NCBI GenBank assembly: GCA_964551315.1
Contig: CAZKCM010000014.1
Span: forward strand, 1 to 64,000
DNA: 64,000 nucleotides
Direction: 5' to 3'
Source of the DNA: Virgifigura sp964551315
GTDB lineage: Bacteria > Pseudomonadota > Alphaproteobacteria > Dongiales > Dongiaceae
Under the pieces are notes generated by a model. It made no database searches. It was not told the origin of the DNA and worked only from the letters and a program-made list of their open reading frames with translations. Position 1 is the first letter of the stretch. Every line of letters starts with the position of its first letter. A program made the translations under genes and the position numbers. Below, one piece after another: positions 61,972 through 64,000 of the stretch.

Positions 61972-62964
61972 TTACGGGGCCGAACGCGCAGGGCGCCTCG
62001 GCACGCCTCGGCCGATGTTCCGCCGCCGGCGGTAGACGATTCTGTTCCACTGCTTCTTCAGGGCGTCATAGGCGAGGAGCGCCGCCTGCTCGACGAGCCC
62101 CGGTGGGCGCCGCTCGACGGGGCCGACAAGTTCGTATCCGAGGCGCAAGAGGTCGTCCCCGGCGATGCTCTCGAAGGTCCGGATCTCGCGGGCGCTGAGC
62201 CGCGTCCGCCAGGCCGTGATCCGGCTTTCGTCGGCTGGCTTCCGGACGAGCACGTGCTGCGACCGCGTATAGCCTGGCAGGATAAAGGGACGGCCGGTGT
62301 CGAGAGGGTGGTCCGCCAGGCCGAGGAAGCGCCTGAGCTCCGCAACGACGGAGGCTTCGTCCTCGACGAGCCGTTCGTAGCGGAGTTCGTACAGGCCGGC
62401 CGGCGGAACCGACCTCCGCAGGGTTTCTCCGGCCGCGAGGTACCGCTTCCACCAAAGGGCTGCCCGCAGTGCGGTGTTCGGTCCCCAGTCCAGCGGCTTG
62501 ACCGACGCGGCCGTCGCCCGCCCGTCCCGGATCAGGTGAACGAACCTGGCGGCCGGAAAGTGGCGCAGCAGGTCGGGCGCGTAGAGGATGTTGTCGGGGA
62601 ACTGGTCGACGAAGTATCGGAGCCCGGTTTCCGGCAGCCCTTGCGCCCGGGCAAAGGCGTGAACGAAATTGCCCATGAACCCGTGGAGCGTCGTCGGTTC
62701 GAACGGCCGGTCCTCCATCGGCAGGGGCATCTGCCAGGCGCGGAACTGCCAGTGACCGGAGATGTGGGATCGGGCCGCGCGGACATCGGCCTCGGACAGC
62801 CGCGTCCGGGCGAACCGATGCGCCAGCTCCGCCAGAAAGCGCCCCTCCGGCAAGGCCACGCAGCCGGGAAGGCCGTTCATGATCCGGGCCAGGAGCGTGC
62901 TGCCGCTCCTCGGGCAGCAGCAGATGAAGACCGGCGTGGGCAGCGTTTCTTCAGGCGAATTCAA
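61972..62964 (-). CDS. Sulfotransferase
   Basis: A 330-residue enzyme that transfers sulfate from PAPS to an alcohol or amine. The 5'-phosphosulfate loop is CPRSGSTLLARIM (residues 17-29), and the 3'-phosphate site is ARFVHLIRDGRATAASVKPL (about residues 140-160). No signal peptide. It overlaps the upstream GT2 gene by 14 bases. A sulfotransferase beside a glycosyltransferase and flippase suggests that a polysaccharide or its lipid carrier may be sulfated, which I infer only from context. Confidence 0.9.
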   Translation of the reverse strand: MNSPEETLPTPVFICCCPRSGSTLLARIMNGLPGCVALPEGRFLAELAHRFARTRLSEADVRAARSHISGHWQFRAWQMPLPMEDRPFEPTTLHGFMGNFVHAFARAQGLPETGLRYFVDQFPDNILYAPDLLRHFPAARFVHLIRDGRATAASVKPLDWGPNTALRAALWWKRYLAAGETLRRSVPPAGLYELRYERLVEDEASVVAELRRFLGLADHPLDTGRPFILPGYTRSQHVLVRKPADESRITAWRTRLSAREIRTFESIAGDDLLRLGYELVGPVERRPPGLVEQAALLAYDALKKQWNRIVYRRRRNIGRGVPRRPARSAP

Positions 62965-63979
62965 GACGCGATGGACGGCGGATGCGCACCGAGGTTACGT
63001 AGACGTGGCGCCGGCGACCGAAGGGCTCGGGATCCGGTGGCCCCGACGGCTCCGGCGGAAGCTCGAAGAAGTGCGGGCCCGGTTGTCGGCGGGCGCGGCG
63101 CCGCGCCGCAAGCGTGCACACGAGGGCGGGGTCGGTCAGCAGAAGCCGGAAGAGAAGGGACGCGCCGTCCCGAAACCGACCGGCGCGCAGACATTTGCCG
63201 GCGGCCCCGAAGGCGTTCCCGACATGCGACCAGCGGATGAGCCGCTCCGGCAGCTCCGGGTGGCGGCGCCGCGCCCGCGCCAGCACGCGGTCGTGATACC
63301 GCGCGAGGCCGAGCGCATTCGTGCTCAGGCTTCCCGGAAAGCGGCGGTAGCCGACCAGGAACTCGGGAACGACGGCGAAATCGTAGTGCTCGGCCACGGC
63401 CAGGTAGAACAGGAAATCGGCCGCGTGACGGAACATCTCGCTATAAGTGCCCGTTCGCTCGAGGCAGGAACGGCGGATCAGCGGCGTGCTGCCGTTGTCG
63501 AGAAAGTTGTAAAGGAGCAGGGCGCCGTAGACATCCCCCTCGACCCGTGCGCCCGTCCGCCGGTCGATGACGCGTCCCTCCGCGTCGATCTTGGCCGACC
63601 AGCAATAGACGAGGCCGACCTCGGGTCCGCTCTCGCGCATCCGGGCAAGCTGCTTGGCGATCTTGGTCGGATGCCAAAGGTCGTCCGCGTCCACGGGGGC
63701 GATGAAGGCGCCTTGCGCCGCGGCGATGCCGGTGTTCCGCGCCGCCGCCACGCCGGCGTTGGCCTGGCGCATGAGGCGGACCCGCGGATCGGTCGCCGCG
63801 ATCGCCGAGACGATCTCCGGCGTCTCGTCCGTGGAGCCGTCGTCGACGACGATGACCTCGATGTTGCGGTGGGTCTGCGCAAGGACCGACTCGAGCGTGT
63901 CCCGGACGTACCGCGCCGCGTTGAACGCCGGAACGATGACGGAAACAAGCGGCTCATCGCCGCGGTACATTGACGACAT
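62951..63979 (-). CDS. GT2-family glycosyltransferase
   Basis: A 342-residue GT-A transferase with VSVIVPAFNAARYVRDTLES, EVIVVDDGSTDETPEIV and FIAPVDADDLWHPTKIAKQL: nucleotide-binding Asp and the DADD metal site are intact. The C-terminal 100 residues are basic. The ATG at 63979 is the first in frame; a second ATG three codons later fits as well. It is the upstream gene of a coupled pair with the sulfotransferase and lies at the edge of the window, where more genes of the locus may follow. Confidence 0.9.
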   Translation of the reverse strand: MSSMYRGDEPLVSVIVPAFNAARYVRDTLESVLAQTHRNIEVIVVDDGSTDETPEIVSAIAATDPRVRLMRQANAGVAAARNTGIAAAQGAFIAPVDADDLWHPTKIAKQLARMRESGPEVGLVYCWSAKIDAEGRVIDRRTGARVEGDVYGALLLYNFLDNGSTPLIRRSCLERTGTYSEMFRHAADFLFYLAVAEHYDFAVVPEFLVGYRRFPGSLSTNALGLARYHDRVLARARRRHPELPERLIRWSHVGNAFGAAGKCLRAGRFRDGASLLFRLLLTDPALVCTLAARRRARRQPGPHFFELPPEPSGPPDPEPFGRRRHVYVTSVRIRRPSRLEFA

Positions 63980-64000
63980 ACCGCGCCCTCCCGGTGCGAA

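Overview
The window reads as chromosomal DNA of a high-GC alphaproteobacterium, most likely of a Rhodospirillales-like lineage. The pointers are a MipZ-type division ATPase, a DUF1127 protein, a short zinc-ligand-free ribosomal protein L36, an entericidin lipoprotein, an alphaproteobacterial-type LexA box (GTTC-N7-GTTC) and dense GC-rich coding with many ATGA/GTGA overlaps. Species cannot be named from the sequence alone. I saw no tRNA, rRNA, CRISPR array, insertion sequence or prophage.

Layout. (1) 1-19380 is a surface or exopolysaccharide locus: the end of a GDP-L-fucose synthase gene, four GT2/GT4 glycosyltransferases, a VanZ-LamG membrane protein, a Wzy-like polymerase, a Wzx-like flippase, three more glycosyltransferases, a Wzc-type co-polymerase/tyrosine kinase, a PslG-like secreted glycosidase, a BBP2-type outer-membrane barrel and a Wza-like export lipoprotein. 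Together these make a near-complete Wzx/Wzy-dependent pathway, probably for a fucose-containing polymer. (2) 19485-42392 is a purine uptake and degradation region: uraD, uraH, xdhABC, guaD, a flavin-reductase-like gene, a BMP-type nucleoside ABC transporter (ATPase, two permeases, binding protein), an adenine-deaminase-type gene, a secreted metallo-beta-lactamase-fold protein, a NifS-type cysteine desulfurase (probable sulfur donor for the XDH cofactor), puuD, and on the other strand puuE, a phosphatase and a pucG-like transaminase, followed by a CDC48-type AAA+ ATPase and cutA. Purines can be followed from base to ureidoglycine; no allantoicase or allantoate hydrolase gene is in the window. 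(3) 42616-50345 is mixed housekeeping: a Vgb-like propeller, a DUF1127 protein, mipZ, small unknowns, an FAD oxidoreductase with a MATE pump, a methyltransferase, and rpmJ with its own promoter and terminator. (4) 50472-59820 is glycolate/glyceraldehyde-side carbon metabolism: glcDEF, yccF, an entericidin, pyruvate kinase, glycerate 2-kinase and a DHDPS-family aldolase; glcDEF and the kinases join naturally to the glyoxylate made or used by purine breakdown. (5) 59962-63979 is a second polysaccharide patch: flippase, two tiny membrane proteins, a sulfotransferase and a GT2.

The most striking item is small. At 26752-26853 (minus) a 33-codon gene encodes a single-pass membrane peptide. It lies behind a TTGACA promoter whose spacer and -10 are covered by a perfect GAAC-N7-GAAC LexA box. 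Its size, topology and SOS-type control resemble Caulobacter SidA, the SOS-induced division inhibitor; the link is an inference from architecture.
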